A program made the translations under genes and the position numbers. Under the pieces are notes generated by a model that was not told where the DNA came from, ran no database searches, and worked only from the letters and a program-made list of their open reading frames with translations. 49,652 nt of DNA from Candidatus Aerophobota bacterium (lineage in GTDB: Bacteria; Aerophobota; Aerophobia; Aerophobales; B3-G15): positions 1-49,652 of the forward strand of contig JAUWZM010000011.1 in NCBI GenBank assembly GCA_030615365.1. The letters run 5' to 3'. Shown one piece after another: positions 36,530-45,172 of the stretch (position 1 is its first letter; each line of letters starts with the position of its first letter).

Positions 36530-37732
36530 GTGAAGAAGGACCTATTAGTGGGGCTGGATGTGGGAACTACCAAGATATTTGTCCTGGTAAGTAAAATAAA
36601 AAAGGGAGGTGGTTTTGATATTTTAGGAGCTGGAATAGCTCCCTCCCAGGGAATAACCAAGGGAGTAATTACCAATATAAAAGAGGCTTCTCAGAGAATT
36701 AAGAAAGTAATAAAGAAAGCTGAGTTAGATTCAGGCACAAGAGTGGAAAGAGTGTGGGTAAGTATAGCAGGCAGTCATATTCAAGGAAGAGATAACCAAA
36801 GTTTTATTAAAATAGGGAATCCGAATCATATTATTACTTCTCGCGAGATAGAGAAAGTATTAAAAGAAGCTTCCTATATTGTTCTTCCTCCTGAGCAAGA
36901 GATTATCCATGTGCTTCCCCTGGATTATATTGTTGACGGACAGAACCGAATAAAAGATCCAGTGGGAATGAGAGGAGCTCACTTGCAGGCAAAAGTTCAC
37001 CTTGTCACTGCTTCCTCAGCTCATCGCCAGAATATTGAAATCAGTGTAAAAAAAGCTGACTATGAATCCGAAGGTGTAGTACTACAATCCTTAGCCTCCG
37101 GAATATCCACACTTATGCCGGAAGAAGAAGACCTGGGAGTAGCTCTCTTGGATATAGGAGGAGGAACTACAGATGTGGCAATCTTCCTGGAAGAAGGAAT
37201 GAAATTTACCAGCGTGCTGTCTGTAGGTGGAAACCATATTACCAATGATATTGCTGTTGGCTTTCATACTACCAGAGAAAGCGCCGAGGAAATTAAGATT
37301 CGATATGGGGCAGCTTCTTTAGATTATTTAGGCAAAGATGAGCCTATCCAGGTAAAAGGAGTTGCCGGAAGAGGAACGTATGCAGCAAAAAAATCCAGGT
37401 TAATTCGAATAATTCAGTTAAGAGTGGAAGAGATATTTGAACTGGTTGACCAGGAATTAAAAAAAAGTGGATACAAAAATTTGGTGACATCAGGTATAGT
37501 GCTTACCGGGGGAAGCTCTCTACTGCCAGGAATCAAAGAAAAAGCAGAGGAGAAACTGGGTTTACCAGCACGGATAGGCTATCCACGAATAAAAGGGCTC
37601 AAACAGCTTCATAGTCCCCTGTATGCGACAGGAGTAGGGCTCATTCTCTATGGATTAAAGAGACGGGAGGAGCTTTTCTCTAAAGAGAAATTGGGAATAA
37701 GGATCAAGGAATGGATAAAAAGTTTCTTTTAG
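36530..37732 (+). CDS. ftsA: Cell division protein FtsA
   Basis: A 400-residue actin-like ATPase anchoring FtsZ to the membrane. Features: LLVGLDVGTTKIFVLV (phosphate 1), GVALLDIGGGTTDVAIF (phosphate 2), VLTGGSSLLPGI (adenosine). The C-terminal amphipathic helix IRIKEWIKSFF fits the membrane-targeting sequence. It starts with GTG after TTAGGAG. ftsZ, which nearly always follows, is absent; repeat DNA and nfeD come next. Confidence 0.94.
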   Translation: MKKDLLVGLDVGTTKIFVLVSKIKKGGGFDILGAGIAPSQGITKGVITNIKEASQRIKKVIKKAELDSGTRVERVWVSIAGSHIQGRDNQSFIKIGNPNHIITSREIEKVLKEASYIVLPPEQEIIHVLPLDYIVDGQNRIKDPVGMRGAHLQAKVHLVTASSAHRQNIEISVKKADYESEGVVLQSLASGISTLMPEEEDLGVALLDIGGGTTDVAIFLEEGMKFTSVLSVGGNHITNDIAVGFHTTRESAEEIKIRYGAASLDYLGKDEPIQVKGVAGRGTYAAKKSRLIRIIQLRVEEIFELVDQELKKSGYKNLVTSGIVLTGGSSLLPGIKEKAEEKLGLPARIGYPRIKGLKQLHSPLYATGVGLILYGLKRREELFSKEKLGIRIKEWIKSFF

Positions 37733-37741
37733 GTGAAAGTT

Positions 37742-37769
37742 TTGACAAAGAAGGGGAATGTGCTATATT
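37742..37769 (+). promoter_or_regulatory. Putative sigma-70 promoter after ftsA
   Basis: TTGACA (37742-37747) and TATATT (37764-37769) with a 16-bp spacer. There is no recognisable gene in 37770-38212 for it to drive, except the distant nfeD. It may once have driven ftsZ. Confidence 0.4.
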
Positions 37770-37982
37770 AGACTCAAAATCACCAGAAAATAAAGAGGAT
37801 ATCTCAATCCAAGATGCACAACATAATCCACGGATAATTTGCCAAAGGTGTAGGCATCATATCCCTTTTGATTCTTTAATCCTTGAAGTGTAGCCACAGA
37901 AGCTCTCCAATACACTATGTCGTTACCCAAAACAGACTGAAAAGACAAATCATAGGCATTATTCTTAGAAGTTCTAACACCT

Positions 37983-38121
37983 CAGCCACTAAGTCACCAA
38001 AGCACAAAGAAGTGATATAAATTTATAATCTCGTTAATCTGTTAATGCGTAGAAGCGTAGATGCGTTTTACTTATCAAATCATTCATGCATTTATCCTTG
38101 GTGTCTTCGTGTCCTGGTGGC
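37983..38121 (+). repeat. Dispersed inverted-repeat element
   Basis: It begins CAGCCACTAAGTCACCAAAG and ends CTTGGTGTCTTCGTGTCCTG then GTGGC, the reverse arrangement of 27823-27984. The middle (CGTAGAAGCGTAGATGCG) differs. The remaining part of 37733-38212 shows no gene. Confidence 0.6.
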
Positions 38122-38212
38122 AAAATTGTAACTAAGAAGAAATATCAGCGTCCATCTGTGGCTGAATAATTACATAAAATTAAGAAATGACTGGAGCAAA
38201 GGGAAGTTAAAA

Positions 38213-39067
38213 TTGGGATTTTCAATTATTCTGAAAAAAATGTATACTGATGACCGAATTGGGCATGAAAAAATCTTAGGATATTTGGTTGCCTTGTTAT
38301 CCCTTGCTATTACTTTCACAGTTTTCACAGCAGTCGCCAGGGCAGATGATATTGTATATCTTGTGCCAATTAAAGGAACAATCAATTCCAGAGTTCCTCA
38401 ATTTATTGCTCGTGCCATTGATGATGCTGAGCACGCAAAAGCAAAGGTTGATGAAGAGGTGGAGATACCCGAACTGATCGAAAAAGGGAAGCTGTTAACT
38501 CTTACCACCAATGAGGTATTGAAATACAGAGTTGCTGATCATGAGGTAGAAAACATCGATGAGTTATTGAAGGCCTTTGACTTAGTTGGAGTTCAAATTG
38601 TGTCCATACCTGCAAGTGCAAGTGAGCAATTCTTACGCCCCTGGATTTTATGGCTAATCTTAGCTGCTGTTTGTCTCGTTGCTGAGATATTCACTGCCGG
38701 TTTTTTCATCCTCTGGTTTGGTGTGGCAGGTGCAATAGCTGCTGCCCTTGCAGCGGTGGGGTTGTCTATGGCATGGCAATGGGGTACTTTCGTAATAGTT
38801 TCCACCGTTTGTCTTGTACTATCGAGACGATTTGCTGAGCGTATTACTAAGGGACAGAAGAAAAAGGTAGGCCCGGATCGGCTCATTGGCAAAACAGGAG
38901 TAGTCCTGGAGGCGATTAATCCAGATGCTGATAAGGGTAAAGTACGAGTTGAAAGTGAACGGTGGCGTGCGGTATCAGCAGATGGCGAAGTTATTGATGC
39001 CGGCACTCACGTATACGTAATAAAAATTGAGGGAACCCACCTCATAGTTAAAAGGAGGAAAAAATGA
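38213..39067 (+). CDS. NfeD protein with the ClpP-like protease core deleted
   Basis: A 284-residue protein. After a signal-type helix (21-44), IVYLVPIKGTINSRVPQFIARAIDDAEH matches the start of the long NfeD1b serine-protease domain. The text then jumps near residue 77 to IEIPEL-type sequence (EVEIPELIEKGKLLTLTTNE), which belongs to that domain's end. The middle with catalytic Ser and Lys is absent, in frame. Three to four transmembrane helices (about 141-203) and an OB domain (223-280) follow. The start is TTG at 38213, chosen because GGGAAG precedes it. ATGA overlap with the stomatin gene. Confidence 0.85.
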   Translation: MGFSIILKKMYTDDRIGHEKILGYLVALLSLAITFTVFTAVARADDIVYLVPIKGTINSRVPQFIARAIDDAEHAKAKVDEEVEIPELIEKGKLLTLTTNEVLKYRVADHEVENIDELLKAFDLVGVQIVSIPASASEQFLRPWILWLILAAVCLVAEIFTAGFFILWFGVAGAIAAALAAVGLSMAWQWGTFVIVSTVCLVLSRRFAERITKGQKKKVGPDRLIGKTGVVLEAINPDADKGKVRVESERWRAVSADGEVIDAGTHVYVIKIEGTHLIVKRRKK

Positions 39068-40017
39068 TGATAGTAGGAATTTTTGTTGCCCTAATTGTTA
39101 TTATAATAATTGCGGCTACAAGTATAAAAATTATAAGGCCCTGGCAAAAAGGTTTGATTGAGCGATTGGGTAAGTACCGGAAAACCGTAGGCAGTGGATT
39201 AACGATGATAATCCCTTTGGTTGAACACATAAAGTCTGTAGATATGAGAGAGCAAGTAGTAGACGTACCACCACAGAATGTTATTACCAAAGATAACGTG
39301 GCAGTAGAGGTGGATGCAGTCATCTATCACGAGATTACCGACCCGATTAAAGTAAGCTACAACGTGGCAAATTTCCTGGTGGCCACAACAAAGCTTGCTC
39401 AAACAAATCTGCGTAATGTGATTGGAGATATGTCACTGGATGAGAGTTTTACCTCAAGAGAGCTCATTAATGCTAAACTTCGGGATATATTGGATGAGGC
39501 TACTGACAAATGGGGAACAAAGATAACACGGGTCGAAATACAACGAATTGAACCTCCAGCTGATGTAACAGATGCCATGCATAAACAGATGAAGGCAGAG
39601 CGTGAAAGGCGAGCAATGGTTGCGGAGGCTGAAGGTAAAAAAGAGGCTAACATTCAAGTTGCCCAGGGTGATAGGCAGGCCAAGATTTTACGTGCCGAGG
39701 GAGAAGCTGAGTCCATAAAAAAGGTTGCTGAGGCTGAAAGGTTTAGACAATTAACTGTTGCTGAGGGAGAGGCACAGGCAATAGAGAAAGTATTCGCAGC
39801 TATTCATAAAGGACGTCCCACTAACGATCTTCTGGGCATCAAATACTTAGAAGCTCTGAAAGGAATTGCTCAGGGGCAGGCAACAAAGATATTTTTGCCC
39901 TTGGAGTCCTCTGGCATCTTAGGAAGCATCGCTGGGATAGCTGAACTTTTCAAGGGACATGAACAAGAGAAGGTTGTACAAGCTGAGTCCCCGGAATCAG
40001 AAGAGAGCGCGCAATAA
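39064..40017 (+). CDS. Stomatin-like SPFH protein (slipin)
   Basis: A 317-residue membrane protein. An N-terminal hydrophobic segment (about 1-20) is followed by an SPFH domain (IIRPWQKGLIERLGKYRKTV, GLTMIIPLVEHIKSVDMREQ) and a coiled-coil tail rich in Ala/Glu (EAEGKKEANIQVAQGDRQAK). Stomatins are encoded next to NfeD in many prokaryotes and are reported as substrates of its protease; here that protease is missing. AGGAGG precedes the ATG. Confidence 0.93.
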   Translation: MMIVGIFVALIVIIIIAATSIKIIRPWQKGLIERLGKYRKTVGSGLTMIIPLVEHIKSVDMREQVVDVPPQNVITKDNVAVEVDAVIYHEITDPIKVSYNVANFLVATTKLAQTNLRNVIGDMSLDESFTSRELINAKLRDILDEATDKWGTKITRVEIQRIEPPADVTDAMHKQMKAERERRAMVAEAEGKKEANIQVAQGDRQAKILRAEGEAESIKKVAEAERFRQLTVAEGEAQAIEKVFAAIHKGRPTNDLLGIKYLEALKGIAQGQATKIFLPLESSGILGSIAGIAELFKGHEQEKVVQAESPESEESAQ

Positions 40018-40132
40018 ATCAGTACTACTAAGTTAAAGACAATAACCTTGCACCTCTGTCTTTGTGAAAGGCAATGGTCATGTCACAATAGCAATTTGCC
40101 TGTAAAAGTGTAGCTTATCAAAATTCTTTGTT

Positions 40133-40349
40133 GAGAGCTCTGAAAAAAGTCCGAGACTGCTCTTTGCTCGGTGCTTTCCAACGTTGCGGCTAAGTTCTAC
40201 TCTTATCTTTATGCTGTAGCTCTTATGGGCGATGTATCAGGTTACAGGATAACTAAGAGTTTGAACGCATAGACCCGCCTTGATCGCCGCTGCCTTATGG
40301 AAACACCTCGCCGAGCAGCAAAAAGAAAAAGGATTTTTCAGAGCTCTCT
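40133..40349 (+). repeat. MITE-like repeat, complete copy with target duplication
   Basis: 217 bases bounded by GAGAGCTCTGAAAAA and TTTTTCAGAGCTCTC (perfect 15-bp terminal inverted repeats). It is flanked on both sides by TTGTT (40128-40132 and 40350-40354), a 5-bp target-site duplication. It has no coding capacity. It is the reference copy for those at 1, 22449 and 29818. Confidence 0.9.
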
Positions 40350-40386
40350 TGTTCTCACATCCCAATTTTATCAGCCTTATAGGTCA

Positions 40387-40415
40387 AAAAAAGACGACGC
40401 AATGTCGTCTTTTTT
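40387..40415 (+). terminator. Rho-independent terminator
   Basis: AAAAAAGACGAC, loop GCAAT, GTCGTCTTTTTT: a perfect 12-bp hairpin with a U-run, downstream of the nfeD-stomatin pair and before the ahcY promoter. Confidence 0.85.
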
Positions 40416-40431
40416 GCTAAATACGCCAGGT

Positions 40432-40460
40432 TTGACTAAAGAGGGTTTGTTTACTATAAT
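40432..40460 (+). promoter_or_regulatory. Promoter of ahcY
   Basis: TTGACT (40432-40437) and consensus TATAAT (40455-40460) with an ideal 17-bp spacer, 28 bp before the TTG start. AAGGAGG lies in between. Confidence 0.75.
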
Positions 40461-40488
40461 CTAATCATAAAATAATAAGGAGGCTTCC

Positions 40489-41745
40489 TTGGAATATGAT
40501 GTGAAAAATCTAAAGTTAGCTCATCAGGGTAAGGCTAAAATTAAATGGTCCGGATCGAAGATGGCAGTGCTGCATCTTATTGAGGAAAGATTCTCCCGAG
40601 AAAAACCACTGGAGGGGATAAGAATTAGTGCCTGCCTTCATGTAACTGCAGAGACAGCTAATCTGGTAAACACGCTAAAAAAAGCAGGGGCCAGGGTAAG
40701 GTTATGTGCCTCTAATCCTCTTTCTACTCAGGACGATGTTGCTGCGTCACTGGTTAAAGACTATCAAATTGAAGTTTTTTCTGTAAGGGGAGAAAACAGA
40801 GACACCTATTATGATCATATTTACAAGGTGTTAGATATACATCCTCATATTACAATGGATGATGGGGCAGACCTGGTTTCTACTATCCATTCTGAAAGGG
40901 AAAATTTAACTACAGAAATTCTGGGAGGAACAGAAGAAACTACTACTGGTGTAATTAGATTAAGAAGTCTGGCGAAGGAAAGAAAATTAAAATACCCCAT
41001 TATTGCTGTAAATGATGCGAATACCAAACATCTATTTGATAATAGATATGGAACAGGTCAGTCTACAATTGATGGCATTATAAGGGCAACTAATACTCTT
41101 TTAGCTGGCTCTAATTTTGTGGTTTGTGGATATGGTTGGTGTGGAAGAGGAATAGCTATGAGAGCTAAGGGAATGGGAGCCCGTGTTATTGTTTGCGAAG
41201 TAGACCCCTTGAGAGCATTAGAGGCAGTTATGGATGGCTATCAGGTGATGAAACTGGAAGAAGCCTCACCTATAGGAGATATCTTTGTTACCAGCACAGG
41301 AGATAGAGATGTAATTTCTAAAAAGCACTTCCTTAAGATGAAAGACGGGGCTCTACTGGCTAATGCTGGTCATTTTAATGTGGAGATTAATCTAAAAGAC
41401 CTTGATGGTTTAAGTACGGGAAAAACAAAGTTAAGGGGTGTTGTGGAGCAATTTCAACTGAAAAACGACAAGAGGATAAATTTATTGGGAGAGGGCAGGT
41501 TAATTAACTTAGTCGCTGCCGAAGGGCATCCATCTATGGTGATGGATATGAGCTTTTCCAATCAAGCACTTTGTTGTGAATACATATCCCAGAAAGGAAA
41601 AAACTTAGAAAAAAAGGTCTACAACGTGCCATCCTCAATTGACAGACGAATAGCTGAATTAAAATTAAGTAGCATGGGAATTAGCATTGATGAGTTAACA
41701 GAGAAACAAAAGGAGTATCTTACTTCTTGGACAATAGGAACATAA
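40489..41745 (+). CDS. ahcY: Adenosylhomocysteinase
   Basis: A 418-residue NAD-dependent enzyme splitting S-adenosylhomocysteine into adenosine and homocysteine. Features: [45 protein letters not shown], the NAD motif [17 protein letters not shown] and [17 protein letters not shown]. It is the short form seen in thermophiles and anaerobes. Translation starts at TTG after AAGGAGG; the nearby ATG is out of frame. Single-gene unit. Confidence 0.95.
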   Translation: MEYDVKNLKLAHQGKAKIKWSGSKMAVLHLIEERFSREKPLEGIRISACLHVTAETANLVNTLKKAGARVRLCASNPLSTQDDVAASLVKDYQIEVFSVRGENRDTYYDHIYKVLDIHPHITMDDGADLVSTIHSERENLTTEILGGTEETTTGVIRLRSLAKERKLKYPIIAVNDANTKHLFDNRYGTGQSTIDGIIRATNTLLAGSNFVVCGYGWCGRGIAMRAKGMGARVIVCEVDPLRALEAVMDGYQVMKLEEASPIGDIFVTSTGDRDVISKKHFLKMKDGALLANAGHFNVEINLKDLDGLSTGKTKLRGVVEQFQLKNDKRINLLGEGRLINLVAAEGHPSMVMDMSFSNQALCCEYISQKGKNLEKKVYNVPSSIDRRIAELKLSSMGISIDELTEKQKEYLTSWTIGT

Positions 41746-41793
41746 ACCCTGTTAGTTGTCTACTGACTAATCAGGATATAAGGAGATTTTTCA

Positions 41794-42120
41794 ATGATGG
41801 CGATAATAGAGACAGGAGGGAAGCAACACACGGTAAATCCAGGCGCTGTAATAAAGGTGGAAAAATTAGACGCTGAAGCCGGAAAAGAGTTAGTGCTGGA
41901 TAAAGTATTAATGGTAAAAGGGGATGATGAGGTTATCTTTGGCAATCCCTTAGTAAGCGGAGCTAAGGTGATAGCTGAGGTATTAGGACAGGGTCGGGCT
42001 AAGAAAATTATAGTTTATAAATTTAAGAAGCGCAAGAACTATCACCGCAAATATGGGCATCGTCAATCCTTCACAGAATTGAAGATAAAGGAAATCCAAT
42101 ATGAAGGACAAAAAAATTAA
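41794..42120 (+). CDS. rplU: 50S ribosomal protein L21
   Basis: A 108-residue L21: MAIIETGGKQHTVNPGAVIKVEKLD and FKKRKNYHRKYGHRQSFTELKI. AAGGAG precedes the double ATG (41794 or 41797). rpmA (L27) almost always follows rplU, but here tRNA-Ser and an integrase do. The gene is complete. Confidence 0.95.
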   Translation: MMAIIETGGKQHTVNPGAVIKVEKLDAEAGKELVLDKVLMVKGDDEVIFGNPLVSGAKVIAEVLGQGRAKKIIVYKFKKRKNYHRKYGHRQSFTELKIKEIQYEGQKN

Positions 42121-42131
42121 AGAATTTTACT

Positions 42132-42225
42132 GGAGAGGTGGCTGAGCGGCTGAAAGCGGTTGATTCGAAATCAACTGAGTGCCTTTAAAGGTGCTCCGTG
42201 GGTTCAAATCCCACCCTCTTCGCCA
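42132..42225 (+). tRNA. tRNA-Ser (anticodon CGA)
   Basis: 94 bases. Acceptor stem GGAGAGG pairs with CCTCTTC (one G-U). Anticodon stem-loop GTTGA-TTCGAAA-TCAAC gives anticodon CGA. A long variable arm (GAGTGCCTTTAAAGGTGCTC) is typical of class II tRNA-Ser. The T loop is GTTCAAATC and CCA is encoded. It starts 11 bases after rplU. Confidence 0.96.
42206..42225 (+). repeat. Putative attachment site, copy 1 (tRNA-Ser 3' end)
   Basis: AAATCCCACCCTCTTCGCCA at the 3' end of tRNA-Ser reappears with one mismatch at 42394-42413. Integrases of the tyrosine family commonly use tRNA 3' ends, and one is encoded at 42538. Confidence 0.65.
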
Positions 42226-42284
42226 GATAAGAGTTAGGATTAGAGAATTAAAAAGGTCCCAGAAGTAACAATATTAAAAGATTC

Positions 42285-42413
42285 GTGGGATTTGAAGCCG
42301 AGCCGATACGCATCCAGTGGATGAGGAGTGAGTGAAGCGAACGGCAGTGAGGCCGGCAGGTTTCGGAGGAGGAGCAAAGCGAGGGGGGAGAAAAAATCCC
42401 ACCCTCTCCGCCA
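42285..42413 (+). repeat. Structured element between the two att-like repeats
   Basis: It opens with GTGGGATTT (42285-42293) and ends with AAATCCCAC inside the second att-like repeat (42394-42413), an exact 9-bp inverted repeat. The inside is more G+C-rich than its surroundings and holds CATCC/GGATG and other stems. It is not coding. It looks like a tRNA-tail-derived palindromic element rather than decayed gene DNA. Confidence 0.6.
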
Positions 42414-42537
42414 ATCTTTGAGATACTTTTCCAATGAGGCTTTGAGAGGTTACCACCTAAAGCTATAAAGGTTTTGTGACTAAATTGTGACCAAAGCCAT
42501 CTTTACCTTCCTGCCTGGCCGAAAAAAGGAGGGGAAA

Positions 42538-43551
42538 ATGGCCTCTATTTATAAAAGAGAGAACGTCTGGTACGTATCTTTCTACATCAATGGTAAAAGA
42601 GTTAGAAAGAAAGTAGGCAGATCAAAGAAATTAGCTGAGCTAGCAAGAAAAGAAATAGAAGTTAAAATAGCAAAGCATGAGCTTGGCTGGGAGGAAGTAA
42701 AAGACCCCAGCTTCCATGATTTTAAAGATGATTACTTGAAATACCTGAAAGCCAATACTCGAAATACCACCTATATAAGATACAAAAAGGCTCTCCAGCA
42801 TTTCATTGATTTCTTAAGAAATTATGGAAATCTCTGGCCGAAACTTTCTCAAATTTCATTCCAGCTTATCGAAGAGTACAAACAGAAAAGAATCAAAGTG
42901 GTAAAACCCCTTACAGTAAATGTTGAGCTCAAGGTATTGAAAGTTCTCTATAATTTTGCTATTAAATGTAAATGCGCAAGAGATAATCCGGTTAACGAAG
43001 TTCCCTTCTATAGAGAAGCTGAGAAAAAGCCCAAATTCCTCACAAAGAATGAGATAGATTGTCTTTTGGAAAATTCCAATGGTCTTCACCCTATACTGTA
43101 TACTTTTCTAAAGACAGGAGTTCGTAAAAGTGAGCTCATTAACCTGCAATGGAGAGATGTAGACTTCCAGAGAAAATGTATAAAAGTTGAGAGTAACGAG
43201 AACTGGCATACAAAAACCGGGAATTCAAGAGAGATACCTATAGGTGAGGATCTTATAAAAATACTGAAAAGTCTTCCGAAAACTTCTCAATACGTATTTG
43301 TAAATACCAATGGAAAGAAATATGGTTACCATTTAACTGAGAGAGTAAAGAGACTTGCCAGACGTATAGGAATAGAAGGATTGACCTTACACACCTTAAG
43401 ACATACCTTCATATCGCACCTTGTGATGAATGGTGTAGACCTTGTTGCAGTCAAAGAACTCGCCGGTCACTCTGATATTAAAACAACTCTGAGATATGCT
43501 CATCTTGCACCGGGCCACCTTAGAGAATCAATAGGTAAGCTACCATACTAA
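42538..43551 (+). CDS. Tyrosine recombinase / integrase
   Basis: A 337-residue phage/ICE-type integrase. N-terminal beta-strand arm-binding domain (ASIYKRENVWYVSFYINGKR), SAM-like core-binding domain (about 55-150), and catalytic domain with R196 (TGVRKSEL), K226, H285-x-x-R288 (HTLRHT), H311 (AGHSD) and Y320 (RYAH), all present. The ATG at 42538 is chosen because AAAGGAGG precedes it. It lies 125 bp from the second tRNA-tail copy and points away from it, the normal arrangement. Confidence 0.95.
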   Translation: MASIYKRENVWYVSFYINGKRVRKKVGRSKKLAELARKEIEVKIAKHELGWEEVKDPSFHDFKDDYLKYLKANTRNTTYIRYKKALQHFIDFLRNYGNLWPKLSQISFQLIEEYKQKRIKVVKPLTVNVELKVLKVLYNFAIKCKCARDNPVNEVPFYREAEKKPKFLTKNEIDCLLENSNGLHPILYTFLKTGVRKSELINLQWRDVDFQRKCIKVESNENWHTKTGNSREIPIGEDLIKILKSLPKTSQYVFVNTNGKKYGYHLTERVKRLARRIGIEGLTLHTLRHTFISHLVMNGVDLVAVKELAGHSDIKTTLRYAHLAPGHLRESIGKLPY

Positions 43552-43745
43552 CAGAGGGAAATATATCGACTATTAGACTTTGCTTCTCTTGATTTAAGCC
43601 ACTTTTGAATATCTTTTTCTCGAAATCTATTAAGTCTTCCCACTTTTACATAGGGGATGAGTTTGAGATGTGTCCACCGATAGATGGTTGATCTTTTCAC
43701 CGATAAAATCTCTGCTAACTCATCCATCGTGAGTAGTTTTTCCAT
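43548..43745 (-). CDS. Excisionase-like DNA-binding protein
   Basis: A 65-residue winged-helix protein of the excisionase/AlpA type: LLTMDELAEILSVKRSTIYRW, then a wing VKVGRLNRFREKDIQKWLKSR. It overlaps the integrase end by four bases, convergent. It probably directs excision or regulates the island. The short distance to the integrase supports that. Confidence 0.85.
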   Translation of the reverse strand: MEKLLTMDELAEILSVKRSTIYRWTHLKLIPYVKVGRLNRFREKDIQKWLKSREAKSNSRYISLC

Positions 43746-43971
43746 TTTTAGCTTCCTGCCCGGCCTAAGTTTTTATTTTTTTGATTCAAGACTCATCCCC
43801 CTATTTCTTCCTCTTCATTTTGCTTTTTTATTATAATAAAACAAAATATAACTGTAAGTCCGCTTAGAAAAGGTATTGCAGATGATAGAAATTCTAAGTG
43901 CCCGTTAGAAAAATGAAGGATATATTAGGAAAGTAATATAATAATTGAGGCTGGAAATATTGGGATGGTAT
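43746..43971. other. Intergenic, no gene seen
   Basis: AT-rich. No start with a ribosome binding site and no convincing structure were found here. Confidence 0.4.
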
Positions 43972-44946
43972 CTATGGTGTTGTCTTTGAATATTTTTCTT
44001 TGGATCGTTTCTTGGTCTTCCCGTGCCGTTTATAGAATCTTTTGCTTTGAGCTCTCTTTCGACATTCAGAGGAACAATACTTCTTTTCTGTTCCATAGAT
44101 TTTGGCGGGAATGAAGAACTTTCCGCAGTTCTTGCACAGCTTGAGTGTCTTTTTGTTTAAAAGTGCATTTATGAAATCTAAAATAGGCCCCAGGATAATG
44201 AAGCGGGCAGGCATATGAGCCCATATTATTGCTCTGTAGTCCGCCTTGATCTCAGGTAGCATGTTGTAAGGAGGAATTATCAGGTTTCGTAAGAGTTTTA
44301 TCCTGGGTTCATTCTCTTTGGTAAGAAGTTGTCTCCTTTTTGACCGTGATTTGAGCTCAGCAATTGTAAGCAGTTTTCCAAACCCGACTTCCTTTACCAG
44401 CTGTAGTCTAATCTTGTTCAAGAAGTCAATCGATTTCTCATCTAATTCTTCTTTCTCAAGAAAATCTTCAAAATAACCAAAGAGTACGAATGACGCCATA
44501 ACGAATAACGAGATATTCCCAAAAGGTGATTGCTGACTCACAAGATCAATATTTGTTTTGAGCAATTGTGTAAGATGTGCATGTTTTGCTGTGGGACACT
44601 TGAAAGAATTATTAAGAAATTTTCCTCTGTCTTTTTTTTGTGCTTTGCATTTAAACTGTACACCTATAACAAATGGACTATAGGTTTCAATCTCTTTTGC
44701 TTTAATTGCCTCTCGTAGGAGAAGGCACTCAAGGAAGGTGAGGTCTTTTTTTGGTGCGAAAAACAGTGCGGAGGGGAAATTATCGGAGGTATTTGTGACT
44801 ATTTCAATCAGATAATCAAATTTCTTCTGTGGACTGACCCGCTTGTGATCCATAAAAAAAAGCTGGTCTACAAAGTAAGAGAAAGGAAGAGAGCCCAAGA
44901 CTTTATCAGAGAATAATTTAAGATTGTTCAAGGGGCTTTGTGGCAT
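43972..44946 (-). CDS. Hypothetical protein with C-terminal zinc finger
   Basis: A 324-residue protein I do not recognise. Residues 1-260 are helical and mixed. Residues 270-310 are a treble-clef-like finger: C271-KNCG (C274), then YC291SSEC295RKRAQSKRF. This resembles the CGNR-type finger at the C-terminus of some DNA-binding proteins. A basic tail follows. It could be an island regulator or nucleic-acid-binding protein. The ribosome binding site is weak. Confidence 0.6.
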   Translation of the reverse strand: MPQSPLNNLKLFSDKVLGSLPFSYFVDQLFFMDHKRVSPQKKFDYLIEIVTNTSDNFPSALFFAPKKDLTFLECLLLREAIKAKEIETYSPFVIGVQFKCKAQKKDRGKFLNNSFKCPTAKHAHLTQLLKTNIDLVSQQSPFGNISLFVMASFVLFGYFEDFLEKEELDEKSIDFLNKIRLQLVKEVGFGKLLTIAELKSRSKRRQLLTKENEPRIKLLRNLIIPPYNMLPEIKADYRAIIWAHMPARFIILGPILDFINALLNKKTLKLCKNCGKFFIPAKIYGTEKKYCSSECRKRAQSKRFYKRHGKTKKRSKEKYSKTTP

Positions 44947-45144
44947 TAGATTTTCCGATATAAGCTCTTTTTATATCATTACCTTGCTTTATTTTTTGGG
45001 TGCACAGATCCGAGAACTTAAATCCAGGAACTTTTTAAACTACACAATACCGTGGATAATCATTGCAGACAAGGAAAATAATGAGATAGATGATTATGTA
45101 ACGCTGTGTTCTTATTCTTATAAAGATAAATTTTACTTTTGCTC

Positions 45145-45172
45145 ACACGTGGAGAGGCTACCCTCCACGTGT
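45145..45172. terminator. Strong hairpin with U-run
   Basis: ACACGTGGAG (45145-45154) pairs perfectly with CTCCACGTGT (45163-45172), 8-base loop, followed by TTTTG. Rho-independent terminator-like. No clear gene precedes it on the plus strand in 44947-45144. Only one copy is present. Confidence 0.6.

Noticed and set aside
37763..37948. 61-codon minus-strand frame after ftsA
   Set aside because: No ribosome binding site, no family recognised, and the region is repeat-bearing intergenic DNA; it could be a remnant but cannot be supported.
40350..40488. Possible SAH riboswitch before ahcY
   Set aside because: The hairpin at 40387 is a simple terminator lying upstream of the promoter, so it is not in the ahcY mRNA, and the remaining leader is under 30 bases.
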